The notes under the pieces were generated by a model that worked only from the letters and a program-made list of their open reading frames with translations, was not told the origin of the DNA and searched no databases. Below are positions 25,368 to 34,203 of a stretch of DNA of 64,000 bases, piece by piece. A program made the translations under genes and the position numbers. The stretch is from NCBI GenBank assembly GCA_030834905.1, contig JAUQWZ010000024.1:124001-188000 (forward strand). Direction: 5' to 3'. Numbering within the stretch: position 1 is the first letter of the stretch; each line of letters opens with the position of its first letter. Source of the stretch: Aggregatilineales bacterium (GTDB lineage: Bacteria > Chloroflexota > Anaerolineae > Aggregatilineales > Phototrophicaceae).

Positions 25368-25829
25368 GTGTCCACCTCAACCCGTATGAAAAACCTGGGC
25401 TTGCCCGCGCTGGTGGTGCTTGTCCTGTTGATCGTGTTTGGCGCGGTCTTCCTGTTCGAGCTGCTGTCTTTCACGCCCGACGGCGCTGGCGGTGGGGTCG
25501 TCACTGCCGACAGCTACCGCGCCGAACTGGTCGCGCTGCCGGATGTAACCGACATCGGTCACGGCGAAGCGCTGTTTGAAAGCTATGGCTGCGCGGCGTG
25601 TCACGATTCAGCCGCGTCTACCGGCGTCGCGCCATCCATGACCGGCATTTCCGAACGGGCAGGCGAACGCCGCCCGCCGCTGCCCGCCGACGCATATCTG
25701 TATGAATCCGTCGTTCACCCGGCAGACTATCTGGTCGAGAGCTATTCCAACGTCATGCCGCAGAATTTTCGCGACCGGATGACTGATCAGGAACTGGCGG
25801 ACGTCATCGCCTATTTACAGACCCGGTAA
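25368..25829 (+). CDS. Membrane-anchored monohaem cytochrome c
   Basis: A 153 aa protein with an N-terminal membrane anchor (about 9-33) and an exported class I cytochrome c domain. The haem motif CAACH lies near residue 77, and the axial Met is probably in NVMPQNF. It ends TDQELADVIAYLQTR, the usual C-terminal helix. GTG 25368 follows ctaB by 13 bases. Its position after ctaA-ctaB suggests it donates electrons to, or is a subunit of, a cytochrome oxidase. Confidence 0.88.
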   Translation: MSTSTRMKNLGLPALVVLVLLIVFGAVFLFELLSFTPDGAGGGVVTADSYRAELVALPDVTDIGHGEALFESYGCAACHDSAASTGVAPSMTGISERAGERRPPLPADAYLYESVVHPADYLVESYSNVMPQNFRDRMTDQELADVIAYLQTR

Positions 25830-25909
25830 AAGCGGAAGCGAATAGTAAGAAAAGTAGAAGAAGTAAGGGAAGTAAAAGAAGTAGTGCTGAGGACTGACTT
25901 AAGAACGTG

Positions 25910-25937
25910 GGGCGACGTGAAACTGCGTCGCCCTTTT
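25910..25937 (+). terminator. Rho-independent terminator after cytochrome c
   Basis: GGGCGACG pairs perfectly with CGTCGCCC around an 8-base loop, followed by TTTT. A purine-rich stretch of degenerate AAGTA words (25843-25890) lies just upstream. Confidence 0.75.
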
Positions 25938-25995
25938 GATTCTGCTCAGGCGTAATCTGCGTTACAATGTCGCCGTATTCTGTGAGTGAACTCCT

Positions 25996-27711
25996 ATGTA
26001 TCTTGACGCATTGACGATTTCAGCGCTGGTGGACGAATTTCTGGACGTGCTGGTTGGCGGGCGCGTGCAGGACTCTGTTTCTGTGGATGACATGGGCATC
26101 GGGCTGGAGATATACGCCAGCCACCAGCGCCGCTACCTCTACCTGAGCGCCGACCATCAGACTCCGCGTGTGCATCTGGTGCCGGACAAGCTGCGGCGCG
26201 GGCTGGTGAAGCCGTCGCAGGTTGGCTTGCTGTTTCGTCGCAAGGTCGAAGGCGGCATTATCTCGCATATCAGCCAGCCGGAATGGGAACGCATCCTTCA
26301 TATCGACGTTGAGGGACCCGAAGGCGAAGTGACTATCATCGTCGAGCCGATGGAACGGCGCAGCAATCTGCTGCTGGTGCAGAACGGGATCATCCTTGAT
26401 TCGATGCGCCGCGTGGGACCCGACGAGAACCGCTATCGCGTGAGCCTGCCCAACCATGAGTACGTACCACCGCCGCCGCAAACGGGCAAGCTGAACCCGA
26501 TAGGGCTGACACTGGACGAACTGGCGGGGCTGCTGGCGGAGAACGACGACCCGAAGCGCAAGACCCAGCAGGTGCTGACGGCGCGGCTGTTGGGCGCCAG
26601 TCCTCTGGTGGCGCGCGAGATCGTGTATCGGGCGGGCGGCAGCCCTGACCAGAAGGCGGGAAATGCCGACCCCGAACGGCTGCTGGCGGCGCTTCAGTCG
26701 CTGATGGAACCGCTGGCGCGGCGAGACTGGCAGCCGGGCATCGCCGAAAACGAACGTGGCATCCAAGCCTTCAGCGTCTACCCACTGGAGAGCATCCCCG
26801 GCTGGCGACGAACCGAAACGGTGAGCGAGGCGCTGACGCTGTACTACAGCGCGCCGGTTGGGGCAGACGCCTATAATGCGGCGAAAGTGCCGGTGCGCGA
26901 GGCGCTGCACGAGGCGCAGGCGAAGGTGGCGGGCAAGCTGGCGTCTCTGCGGAAATCAATGACCGACGAAACCGAGCGCGAAGTGCTTCGGCAAAGTGGC
27001 GAACTGCTGCTGGCTTATCAGTACGCTATCCAGAAGGGGCAGACCGAACTGCGGGCGCAGTATGACGCCGACGCGCCGGAACTGGTCATTACGATTGACC
27101 CTGACCAGACGCCGTTGGAGAACGCCCAGCGCTTTTTTGACAAGTACAACCGCGCCAAGCGGGCGCTCGACGATGTGCCAGCCCTGATTCAGGACTCAGA
27201 GGCGGATCTGGCATACCTGAGGCAGTTGGAAACCGACCTGGCGCTGGCAGCCAACTGGCCCGAAATTGACGAAGTGCAGCAGACGCTGCAAAGCCGGGGC
27301 TACTGGCGCGGAAAGCCAGCCCAGCGCATTGCCGGGGGCGGCAAGAGCGCGCCGCTGCGGGTGGTGTCGCCGGATGGCTTCGTCATCTGGGTGGGGCGCA
27401 ACAGCCGCCAGAACGAACAGGTGACGTTCGATAAGGGCAGCCCTAACGATCTGTGGCTTCATGCCCGCGATGTGCCCGGCGCGCACGTCGTCATCAAGAC
27501 CGACGGACGGATTGCCCCTGAATCGGTCATCGAACAGGCGGCGGCGCTGGCGGCATACTACAGCGCCAACCAGAATGAGGGTAAGGTGATTGTCGATGTC
27601 ACCGAGCGTCGCTACGTCAGAAAGATCAAGGGTGGCGGTCCCGGCATGGTGACCTATCGTAACGAGGTCACGCGCACTATCGCCCCTCGCAGCGAAAAAG
27701 ACTTCGGATGA
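25996..27711 (+). CDS. rqcH: Rqc2 homologue RqcH (NFACT family)
   Basis: Ribosome quality-control factor: binds obstructed 50S-peptidyl-tRNA and directs Ala-tail addition in bacteria. The 571 aa chain has NFACT-N (about 1-180, MYLDALTISALVDEF start and the RRSNLLLVQNGII strand). A helix-hairpin-helix segment LLGASPLVAREIVYRAGG follows near 200, then a coiled-coil middle (about 300-410), and NFACT-R/DUF814 at 440-560 (VGRNSRQNEQVTF, DLWLHARDVPGAHVV). The domain order is complete. A possible -10 (TACAAT, 25963-25968) precedes it without a good -35. Confidence 0.92.
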   Translation: MYLDALTISALVDEFLDVLVGGRVQDSVSVDDMGIGLEIYASHQRRYLYLSADHQTPRVHLVPDKLRRGLVKPSQVGLLFRRKVEGGIISHISQPEWERILHIDVEGPEGEVTIIVEPMERRSNLLLVQNGIILDSMRRVGPDENRYRVSLPNHEYVPPPPQTGKLNPIGLTLDELAGLLAENDDPKRKTQQVLTARLLGASPLVAREIVYRAGGSPDQKAGNADPERLLAALQSLMEPLARRDWQPGIAENERGIQAFSVYPLESIPGWRRTETVSEALTLYYSAPVGADAYNAAKVPVREALHEAQAKVAGKLASLRKSMTDETEREVLRQSGELLLAYQYAIQKGQTELRAQYDADAPELVITIDPDQTPLENAQRFFDKYNRAKRALDDVPALIQDSEADLAYLRQLETDLALAANWPEIDEVQQTLQSRGYWRGKPAQRIAGGGKSAPLRVVSPDGFVIWVGRNSRQNEQVTFDKGSPNDLWLHARDVPGAHVVIKTDGRIAPESVIEQAAALAAYYSANQNEGKVIVDVTERRYVRKIKGGGPGMVTYRNEVTRTIAPRSEKDFG

Positions 27712-27721
27712 AAGGGTATTC

Positions 27722-28528
27722 ATGAAAAAACAGCGGCTTATTCCCCCAGCATCGAGCAAAGTTAATCTGGCAGATTATGACCCTGACTACACGGGCGATT
27801 ACGATAAGCAGACTGCCCGCGACGAAGTGAGGCAGATGCAGGAGCGCCTGCAGGTGCTTCAGGAGATGCTTTACGCGCAGGGCAAACACGCGCTGTTGAT
27901 CGTGCTGCAGGCGATGGACGCTGGCGGTAAGGACAGCACCATCAAGAAGGTGTTTGAAGGGATCAACCCGCAGGGCGTGTTCGTCACCAGCTTCAAAGTA
28001 CCAACCGACGAAGAACTGGGGCACGACTTCCTGTGGCGTATTCACCGCAGCGTGCCGCGCAAGGGGCATATCGGCATTTTTAACCGCAGCCATTATGAGG
28101 ATGTATTGGTGACGCGGGTGAATAAGCTGGTTTCAAAGCAGGAGTGCGTGCGCCGCTACCAGCATATCAATGCCTTTGAACGGCTGCTCACCGACACGGG
28201 AACGCACATCCTCAAGTTCTACCTGCATATCAGCAAGGACGAGCAGAAGGAGCGCTTTCAGGATCGGCTGGACAGACCCGACAAACACTGGAAATTCTCA
28301 ATCGGCGATCTGGAAGTGCGCAAGGACTGGGATTGCTACATGGAAGCCTACGCCGATGCGCTGTCGGAATGCAATACCGACTACGCGCCCTGGCACATCG
28401 TCCCGGCGAACCGGAAATGGTATCGTGACGTGGTGATCACCCGCGCCATTGTCGAGACGATGGAAGGCATGGGGCTGGCGTATCCAGAGCCAGAAAAAGA
28501 CCTCGACAAGGTGAAGATAAAAGACTGA
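27722..28528 (+). CDS. ppk2: Polyphosphate kinase 2 family protein
   Basis: PPK2 enzymes move phosphate between polyphosphate and nucleotides. The 268 aa chain has the Walker A-like MDAGGKDSTIKKVFEGI at about 63-79 and the Walker B/lid GIFNRSHYEDVLVTRV. YLHISKDEQKERFQDRL and the WKFSIGDLEVRKDWD lid follow, then APWHIVPANRKWYRD. This is the single-domain short form; sequence alone does not show whether AMP or ADP/GDP is the acceptor. It starts 10 bases after rqcH. Confidence 0.93.
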   Translation: MKKQRLIPPASSKVNLADYDPDYTGDYDKQTARDEVRQMQERLQVLQEMLYAQGKHALLIVLQAMDAGGKDSTIKKVFEGINPQGVFVTSFKVPTDEELGHDFLWRIHRSVPRKGHIGIFNRSHYEDVLVTRVNKLVSKQECVRRYQHINAFERLLTDTGTHILKFYLHISKDEQKERFQDRLDRPDKHWKFSIGDLEVRKDWDCYMEAYADALSECNTDYAPWHIVPANRKWYRDVVITRAIVETMEGMGLAYPEPEKDLDKVKIKD

Positions 28529-28532
28529 GGGT

Positions 28533-29729
28533 TTAGCCCGCAGCGAATGCCCGCCGCGCGGCATCCAGGACGCTACCGACGGGGATTTCGCGCACACACG
28601 GGTGATTTTCCGGCGCGTCGCCGCCCCAGTCCAGCACGCGGCAGGGGCGGCAGCCGATGGACGACCAGAGCATAATGTGTTTGTCAGCCGGACCCCACGA
28701 ACCAAACTCGACCGGATCAGCCGGACCAAACAGGGCTACGGTTGGCGTACCCACCGCAGCCGCCAGGTGCAGGGGTCCGCTGTCAGGACCGAGCACCAGC
28801 CGCGCGCGCTGGTAAAGCGCCGCCAGCGTGCCCACGCCTGTTTCGCCCGCCATGACCAAAGCCTGATGTTTCATCGCGCTCTGAATCTGCCGCACCAGCG
28901 AAAGCTCATGATCGCCGCCAGTGAAGATGATGGCTGCGTCCAACTGTTCGGTCAGGGTGTCGGCAACCGACGCCCATTTTTCCTCACTCCACTGCTTGAC
29001 CCATGCCCCAGAGCCGGGATGAATGACGATGATCGGCTGCTCAGCCGGGATGCCCGTTTCTTCCAGATAACCGCGCACCCACGCCTGATCCAGCGCGTTG
29101 ACCGGGAAATCCAGCGTGAGCTGCTGCTCGTCGGCGGGCTGCCCGGTGAGCGCCTCGATCAGCCGGACATTCTGAAGCACCGCGTGCTGGTGTACGTCCG
29201 GCAGGGCGTCGGTCAGGAAACGGGCGACATCGGGCAGGTTATAGCCGATGCGCCGGGGGATGCCCGCCCACTTTGCTAGCATCGCCCCCCACCAGTGATC
29301 GGGGCGCAGGATGAGGGCGCTGCTGTAGCCGATTTTGCGCAGATGGCGCGCCGAGTGAAACGCCAGCCGGTAGGGCGCGCGCAAGTCAGTTTCAGAACCG
29401 CGCTCAAAACCGGGAAAAGGCAGGGTGAGGACAGTGTCTATTTCGGGATAGTTCGCCAGGATATTGCCTGACCACGGACCCACCAGCGCGTGAATTTCGG
29501 CGTCCGGGCAGGCGGCTCGCAGCAGGCGGACGGCAGGAGTCGTCAGCAGCACGTCGCCCAGGTGGTCAGGGCGAATCAGGAGGATGCGCTGCTGGGTCGG
29601 CTTTCTGGTCAGCACCGGAACCAGCGCGCTGGTATTGAGCAGAACCCGACGCAGGCGGTGTTTAAGCGGCAGTTGGTGGAAGGCTTCCGCCATTGCCAGG
29701 TTGCGAAGGACGAGCGCTTCTCTATCCAC
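28533..29729 (-). CDS. Glycosyltransferase family 9 (heptosyltransferase-like)
   Basis: ADP-heptose:LPS heptosyltransferase-type GT-B enzyme. The 398 aa chain has RILLIRPDHLGDVLLTTPAVRLLR near the N-terminus, WWGAMLAKWAGIPRRIGYN in the middle, and HPGSGAWVKQWSEEKWA, FTGGDHE and LGPDSGPLHLAAAVGTPTVALFGPADP of the nucleotide-sugar lobe. GTG 29729 has AGGA 8 bases upstream and overlaps the upstream GT4 stop by 8 bases. It is the last gene of a glycan unit. The acceptor is unknown, and heptose need not be the donor in a bacterium of this type. Confidence 0.88.
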   Translation of the reverse strand: MDREALVLRNLAMAEAFHQLPLKHRLRRVLLNTSALVPVLTRKPTQQRILLIRPDHLGDVLLTTPAVRLLRAACPDAEIHALVGPWSGNILANYPEIDTVLTLPFPGFERGSETDLRAPYRLAFHSARHLRKIGYSSALILRPDHWWGAMLAKWAGIPRRIGYNLPDVARFLTDALPDVHQHAVLQNVRLIEALTGQPADEQQLTLDFPVNALDQAWVRGYLEETGIPAEQPIIVIHPGSGAWVKQWSEEKWASVADTLTEQLDAAIIFTGGDHELSLVRQIQSAMKHQALVMAGETGVGTLAALYQRARLVLGPDSGPLHLAAAVGTPTVALFGPADPVEFGSWGPADKHIMLWSSIGCRPCRVLDWGGDAPENHPCVREIPVGSVLDAARRAFAAG

Positions 29730-30939
29730 TGGCGATTTCCTGGTGGATTTCCAGCAGACAGGGGATGAGCGCCGACCAATCATAGAAGCGGCGAACGGCT
29801 GTCTGTGCCGCCGCGCCGAGTTCGTTCTGCTGCTGCGGCGCTTCCAGCAGCCGGATCACGGCGTCGGCAAATTCGGTTTCACTATCCGCCAGTTTCATCG
29901 CTGCCTGCGCTTCCGGCACCAGCCCCGATGCCGCCACCGGCGTGGCGACGATGGCGCAGCCCGACGCCATCGCTTCGAGCAGCTTCAGGCGCGTGCCAGC
30001 GCCCATCCGCAGCGGCGCGACGTAGACGGCGGCGCGCTGCAGGAACGGCTGTACTTCGGCGACCCAGCCGGTGATCTCGACGTATTCGTGTTCGCCCAAA
30101 GCGTGCAGGCTGGAATGGGGTTTTTGCCCGACGATATACAGCTTGGTGTTTGGGCAGCGGCGGCGAATCTGCGGCAGTATCGACTCGGTAAACCACAGCG
30201 CCGCATCGACATTTGGGCGGTAGTCCATTTTCCCGGTGAACACCAGCGCCTGATCGCCGAGATCAATTCCCTGGCGCGGCTGCGCATAGTCATCGACGAA
30301 GATGCCGTTTGGCAGCAGATGCACCTTGCCATCATGCCGGAACGGGCGCAGCGATTCGGCATCTTCGGGCGAAACAGCGATCACGCCATCGGCTAACGCG
30401 CAAATCTGGCGCTCAAACCGGGCGATGCGCCCCGCCTGAATGGTGGAATAAACGGCGGCGTGCAGCCTGCGCGGGTTGCCGCGATCCACTTCGGCGATGC
30501 GCTTCTGAAGGACGTATTCGGCGTTAAAGGCGTCGTAGATCAGTTTCGCCGCTGGCTGCGCCTGTTTGACGAACGGCAGGTAGATCGCCATTTCCAAGCC
30601 CTGAAACTGAATCATATCGAAGGTCGTGCTGTTCAGCAGCCGGCGCAGCGCGTCGCGCATGGCGCTGCTTTCGAGCCGTCCGGCGAGATCGGGCTGATTC
30701 GAGAATGCCAGCATCTTCAGACGGTCGGACATGCTGCGTTCCGGCGGCGGCAGAGTTTCGATATGGGCGCAGTATTCGACCAGCGGCGTCGAACTGACTG
30801 CTACGCTGTCATCGTGAAAACACACCAGCGAGAGTTCATGCCCGGCTTCGGAAAGCCCGCGAAGGATGCCGAAGGTGCGGAGCGCGCCACCGCCATGCGG
30901 CGGATAGGGAAGGGCAGATGTCAGAAGAAGGATTCGCAT
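29722..30939 (-). CDS. Glycosyltransferase family 4/1
   Basis: GT-B retaining glycosyltransferase of 405 aa. The N-lobe starts MRILLLTSALPYPPHGGGALR with the acceptor-side glycine loop. The C-lobe has LVFTGKMDYRPNVDAALWF, LYIVGQKP, ITGWVAEVQPFLQRAAVYVAPLRMGAGTR and KLLEAMASGCAIVATPVAASGL, with the donor-binding E-x7-E region degenerate. It is similar to enzymes in exopolysaccharide or glycoprotein clusters. The start abuts the stop of the upstream GT4 gene, and the end overlaps the GT9 gene. Confidence 0.9.
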   Translation of the reverse strand: MRILLLTSALPYPPHGGGALRTFGILRGLSEAGHELSLVCFHDDSVAVSSTPLVEYCAHIETLPPPERSMSDRLKMLAFSNQPDLAGRLESSAMRDALRRLLNSTTFDMIQFQGLEMAIYLPFVKQAQPAAKLIYDAFNAEYVLQKRIAEVDRGNPRRLHAAVYSTIQAGRIARFERQICALADGVIAVSPEDAESLRPFRHDGKVHLLPNGIFVDDYAQPRQGIDLGDQALVFTGKMDYRPNVDAALWFTESILPQIRRRCPNTKLYIVGQKPHSSLHALGEHEYVEITGWVAEVQPFLQRAAVYVAPLRMGAGTRLKLLEAMASGCAIVATPVAASGLVPEAQAAMKLADSETEFADAVIRLLEAPQQQNELGAAAQTAVRRFYDWSALIPCLLEIHQEIASG

Positions 30940-32040
30940 TTACATCACTGCCTGATAGGTCGCGAGCGCGATAGACGCGGTATTTTCCCAGCGAAAGGTG
31001 GCGGCGCGCGCTATTCCCGCCGTTTGATTGGTTTCGCGCCATGCCGTGTCGGTCAGGGCGCGTTGCAGCGCGGCGGTCAGCGTAGATGGATCGTCCGGGT
31101 CTACCAATAAGCCCACGTCGCCAACCACTTCCGGCAGCGACGAGCGATTGCTGACGATAGGAACGGTGCCGCACGCCATTGCTTCCAGCGCCGTCAGCCC
31201 GAAGCCCTCATAGAACGACGGGACGACGAGGACGGCTGCCATATTATACAGCGCGGGCATGGCGTCCTGCGGCACATCTTCACGCCACAGCACCCGGTCG
31301 CCAAGCTGCATCTGCTCGATCTGCTGCATGGTTTCGTCAAACAGCCATCCGCGCTTGCCCGCCAGCACCAGCGGCGGCGCGTCGGGCAGCACTGGCAGCA
31401 GTTCACGGTAGGCGTCCAGCAGCCCGACGATATTCTTGCGCGGCTCAAACGTGCCCACGAACAGGATATAGCTTTCCGGCAGATCGAGGCGCTGGCGATA
31501 GCCAGCCAGAACATCGTCCGGCAGCGGCTGGAAGCTTTCATCCACGCCAAGCATATGCACCGTGATCTTTTCAGGCGGTACGCCGAGCATCTCCACCATA
31601 TCGCGCTTGCTCGAGTCGCTGTCGGTCAGGATGTGATCGGCGTGGCTGACGGCGGCGGCGATTTGACCGTTGTAGTAGAGGCGGCTGGCGGCGGTCAGGT
31701 ACTGCGGGTAATGCAGAAAGGTCAGGTCGTGAACGGTGATCACGTGGCGGCGCGCGCCTCGCAGCGGTGGGATGAAGTCGGGCGAGTGCAGCACGTCGAG
31801 GCGAAATCGAGCCAGTTCAACTGACAAGGCGATGCGCTCCAGGCGATGATGCGGCGGCGTCCACACTTTTACGCTGCCAAACCGAGCCGGGGCGAGCCGC
31901 TGGCGCGCTTTCCGGCTTTCGAAAATGGTGCAGCGGTGCTGTTGATCCAGACGCTCCAGCGCCTGAATCAGCCGCACGATGTAGGTGCTGATACCGCCAG
32001 CGCGGTAGGTGGTCAGGCGAGCGTCGATACCGATATGCAT
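30940..32040 (-). CDS. Glycosyltransferase family 4
   Basis: GT-B enzyme of 366 aa. MHIGIDARLTTYRAGGISTYI starts the N-lobe; a longer frame upstream to 32091 is not needed. VHDLTFLHYPQYLT, VGTFEPRKNIVGLLDAYREL, WREDVPQDAMPALYNMAAVLVVPSFYEGFGLTALEAMACGTVPIVSNRSSLPEVVGDVG holds the classic E-x7-E donor site. Mannosyltransferase-like by pattern, but the donor is not certain. It is the first of three consecutive glycosyltransferases. Confidence 0.92.
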   Translation of the reverse strand: MHIGIDARLTTYRAGGISTYIVRLIQALERLDQQHRCTIFESRKARQRLAPARFGSVKVWTPPHHRLERIALSVELARFRLDVLHSPDFIPPLRGARRHVITVHDLTFLHYPQYLTAASRLYYNGQIAAAVSHADHILTDSDSSKRDMVEMLGVPPEKITVHMLGVDESFQPLPDDVLAGYRQRLDLPESYILFVGTFEPRKNIVGLLDAYRELLPVLPDAPPLVLAGKRGWLFDETMQQIEQMQLGDRVLWREDVPQDAMPALYNMAAVLVVPSFYEGFGLTALEAMACGTVPIVSNRSSLPEVVGDVGLLVDPDDPSTLTAALQRALTDTAWRETNQTAGIARAATFRWENTASIALATYQAVM

Positions 32041-32111
32041 GATTTGAGTATAGCCGCGCGGTTGGGGCGTGTCCAGATTGGAAGGGCGCAAAATGAACGA
32101 ACTGCCGCCCG

Positions 32112-32918
32112 CTACAGATAGCGCCGGATGAGGGCTTCGAGGCTGCCGTCAAGCATGAGCGACTCAAGCGCGGCGTCAATGACAGCGGCGCGGTCAGGGC
32201 GGTTGGCGCGGGTGGCGATGGCAAACGGGACAACCGTCACTTCGGTGATGGTCGGCTGCCAGGCGGGATGCTGGCGCAGGTACAGGCGGGCGGCGACATT
32301 TTCGACCAGCGCCGCCTCGGCTTCACCCAACCGGGCAGCGTCGAGGGCGTATTCCGGCAGTTCGTAGGGCAGCACCGTAAAAGGCAGCAGGCGTCGCAGC
32401 CAGCGCTCGGCTTCGGTTTGTCCCTGCGAGCCGAATTCCACCGCCAGCCGGTGATCTGGCAGATCAGCCATTTCGTGTACCGGGCTGCCTTCGCTGCTCA
32501 CCAGCACCTGACCAGCGTTGAAGTACGGCTGCGAGTAGGCAACGGCGTCCCCGCGCGACGGATCGACGATCAGCGCCGAGATCAGCACGTCCACCTGATC
32601 GGTGCGCAGCGCGTCGTACAGCCCATCAAAGCCGAGGTTGACGAAGCGAACCGGAACGCCGATATCAGCCGCCAGCGCGCGGGCGAGGTCAATTTCGAGT
32701 CCGAACATATCGTCGGCGGTGGCGACGGCGAACGGCGGGTAGCTGGCGTCCACGCCAACCCGCATCTCACCATACGGGAACAGCACCCTGACCGGCGGCA
32801 GCGGGCGCGGGACGGCGCTCCAGCGGATAGCGTAGAGCGCGCCCACCAGCGCCCACAGCCAGACGGCGGCGGCGACGATGAGCGTCAGGATTACTGATCG
32901 CCAGGGGGAGGCAGCCAT
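32112..32918 (-). CDS. Amino-acid-type ABC substrate-binding protein (SBP family 3)
   Basis: A 268 aa protein with one N-terminal hydrophobic anchor (about 8-30). A family 3 binding domain follows: MRVGVDASYPPFAV, DMFGLEIDLARALAADIGVPVRF, LRTDQVDVLISAL and VAYSQPYFNAGQ, then DGSLEALIRRYL at the end. No transporter permease or ATPase gene is nearby. The anchor shows no Cys lipobox. Because its gene overlaps the glycosidase-like gene and precedes glycosyltransferases, it may be a ligand sensor rather than a transport component. Confidence 0.88.
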   Translation of the reverse strand: MAASPWRSVILTLIVAAAVWLWALVGALYAIRWSAVPRPLPPVRVLFPYGEMRVGVDASYPPFAVATADDMFGLEIDLARALAADIGVPVRFVNLGFDGLYDALRTDQVDVLISALIVDPSRGDAVAYSQPYFNAGQVLVSSEGSPVHEMADLPDHRLAVEFGSQGQTEAERWLRRLLPFTVLPYELPEYALDAARLGEAEAALVENVAARLYLRQHPAWQPTITEVTVVPFAIATRANRPDRAAVIDAALESLMLDGSLEALIRRYL

Positions 32919-34066
32919 AGGGACTCATCGGTGGTGAAGCCGCGCGCGTATGTCTGAACCGCATAGTAGATCGGCTTCAGTTGAAAGTCAGTTGTCACGA
33001 GCGTGAAGTTGTCAGGGTAATTGAAGGTTGGAGCAGGATAGCGAAACACCCACAGACACAGCTTTTCCATCCAATCCCATTCCAACTCGGCGATTTCAAA
33101 AGCGTCCAGCGTATAGGCGATGCGCTGCGACGGCGTGACCGCTTTTGTCCAGCGCGGGTTGTCGTTCCAGCCGGTTTCGGTGATAAAGACCGGCGTCTCG
33201 GCGTCGCCGTAGCGCTCCATTACCTGACGCAGCATCTCGGCGCGGCGAAAATTGAGCGCGGTTTCACTCGCAGGCGCGGCGGCTGGCTCGGTGAAGCCGT
33301 AAGTGTGCATGGCAAGCCCATCAAAGTATGCCGCGCCGCCTGCTTCATAGATGGCTTCGAGGTAGAGCAGATCGTTCAGCCCGGCGGCGCTTCCGGGCGG
33401 TTCTAGCGTCGGCGCCAGCGGCGCTGCCAGAATGACGACGTTGGGGTTGGCGGCATGGGCGGCATCATACACGGCTTGCAGCAGCCGCACGTAGCCTTCG
33501 GGATCGACCTGCCGGTAGCCCCATTCAAAGGCGAGGTTTGGCTCATTCCAGATGATCAGATGGTCGATGACGCCCGCGTAGCGCCCGGCGAAATCTGCCA
33601 CAAATTCGGCGAAATCGGGATACGACTCCTCTGGCAGTGTGTTGAGCGTCGAGAATTCGTCGTCGGTATCCGGTCGCGCCCAGGCGGGCACCAAACCCAT
33701 CCGGGCGATGATGTGGATGCCCTGATTGCGGGCATGAGCCACAATGCGGTCAACGTTTGACCAATTGTATTGATCTTCGTCGTTTTCGACGTATGCCCAC
33801 GGGAAAAACTCGACAATCGTATCCGCGCCCATTTCCCGCGCCAGTTGCAGCGACCGCTGAATCTTCCACTCGTCCACCTCTTCGATCAGGCGCGTGTGCA
33901 GGCACACCAGCGGGTGGTCGGTTTCGACGGTCTGCGGCTCGCCCAGCGGCGCGCGCGGCGCGGCGGGAAGCAGCGTCCCCAGCAGCAGCCACAGCACTAC
34001 GCCGCGGACGCACCAGCGCCAGCGCCGCCGGAAGCCGTCAGCGCCGCGGCGAGCGATTGATCGCAT
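32891..34066 (-). CDS. Secreted clan-A glycoside hydrolase-like protein
   Basis: A 391 aa protein with a basic N-terminus and hydrophobic segment (about 16-34) ending near AAPRAP, a probable signal peptide or anchor. A TIM barrel follows: WAYVENDEDQYNWSNVDRIV, GIHIIARMGLVPAWA, HLIIWNEPNLAFEWG with the acid/base Glu after Asn, FDGLAMHTYGF, and PVFITETGWNDN with the nucleophile Glu. This Asn-Glu-Pro/Glu pattern fits GH5/GH39-like enzymes; the substrate is unknown. The start is ATG 34066. Its 3' end overlaps the SBP gene by 28 bases. Confidence 0.82.
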   Translation of the reverse strand: MRSIARRGADGFRRRWRWCVRGVVLWLLLGTLLPAAPRAPLGEPQTVETDHPLVCLHTRLIEEVDEWKIQRSLQLAREMGADTIVEFFPWAYVENDEDQYNWSNVDRIVAHARNQGIHIIARMGLVPAWARPDTDDEFSTLNTLPEESYPDFAEFVADFAGRYAGVIDHLIIWNEPNLAFEWGYRQVDPEGYVRLLQAVYDAAHAANPNVVILAAPLAPTLEPPGSAAGLNDLLYLEAIYEAGGAAYFDGLAMHTYGFTEPAAAPASETALNFRRAEMLRQVMERYGDAETPVFITETGWNDNPRWTKAVTPSQRIAYTLDAFEIAELEWDWMEKLCLWVFRYPAPTFNYPDNFTLVTTDFQLKPIYYAVQTYARGFTTDESLWLPPPGDQ

Positions 34067-34097
34067 GATAGTTGTATGCACTAGAACGAATGTGCGG

Positions 34098-34103
34098 TAT
34101 AAT
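34098..34103 (+). promoter_or_regulatory. Candidate -10 box for the YcaQ-like gene
   Basis: Perfect TATAAT about 100 bases upstream of ATG 34204. The only -35-like sequence (TTGTAT, 34072) is 20 bases away, so the promoter is uncertain. Confidence 0.35.
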
Positions 34104-34203
34104 GGTCGTCATAATAGTGAAACATTTCCCAGCCCGAGCCTGTGCCATTATACCCTGTCGTTTACGGCAGGCGACCAGGCGATTCCATATTCCGGAGCAG
34201 ACG

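Noticed and set aside
25963-25968. Full promoter for rqcH
   Set aside because: TACAAT is a fair -10, but the -35 candidates are poorly matched or 21 bases away, so I did not list it as a promoter.
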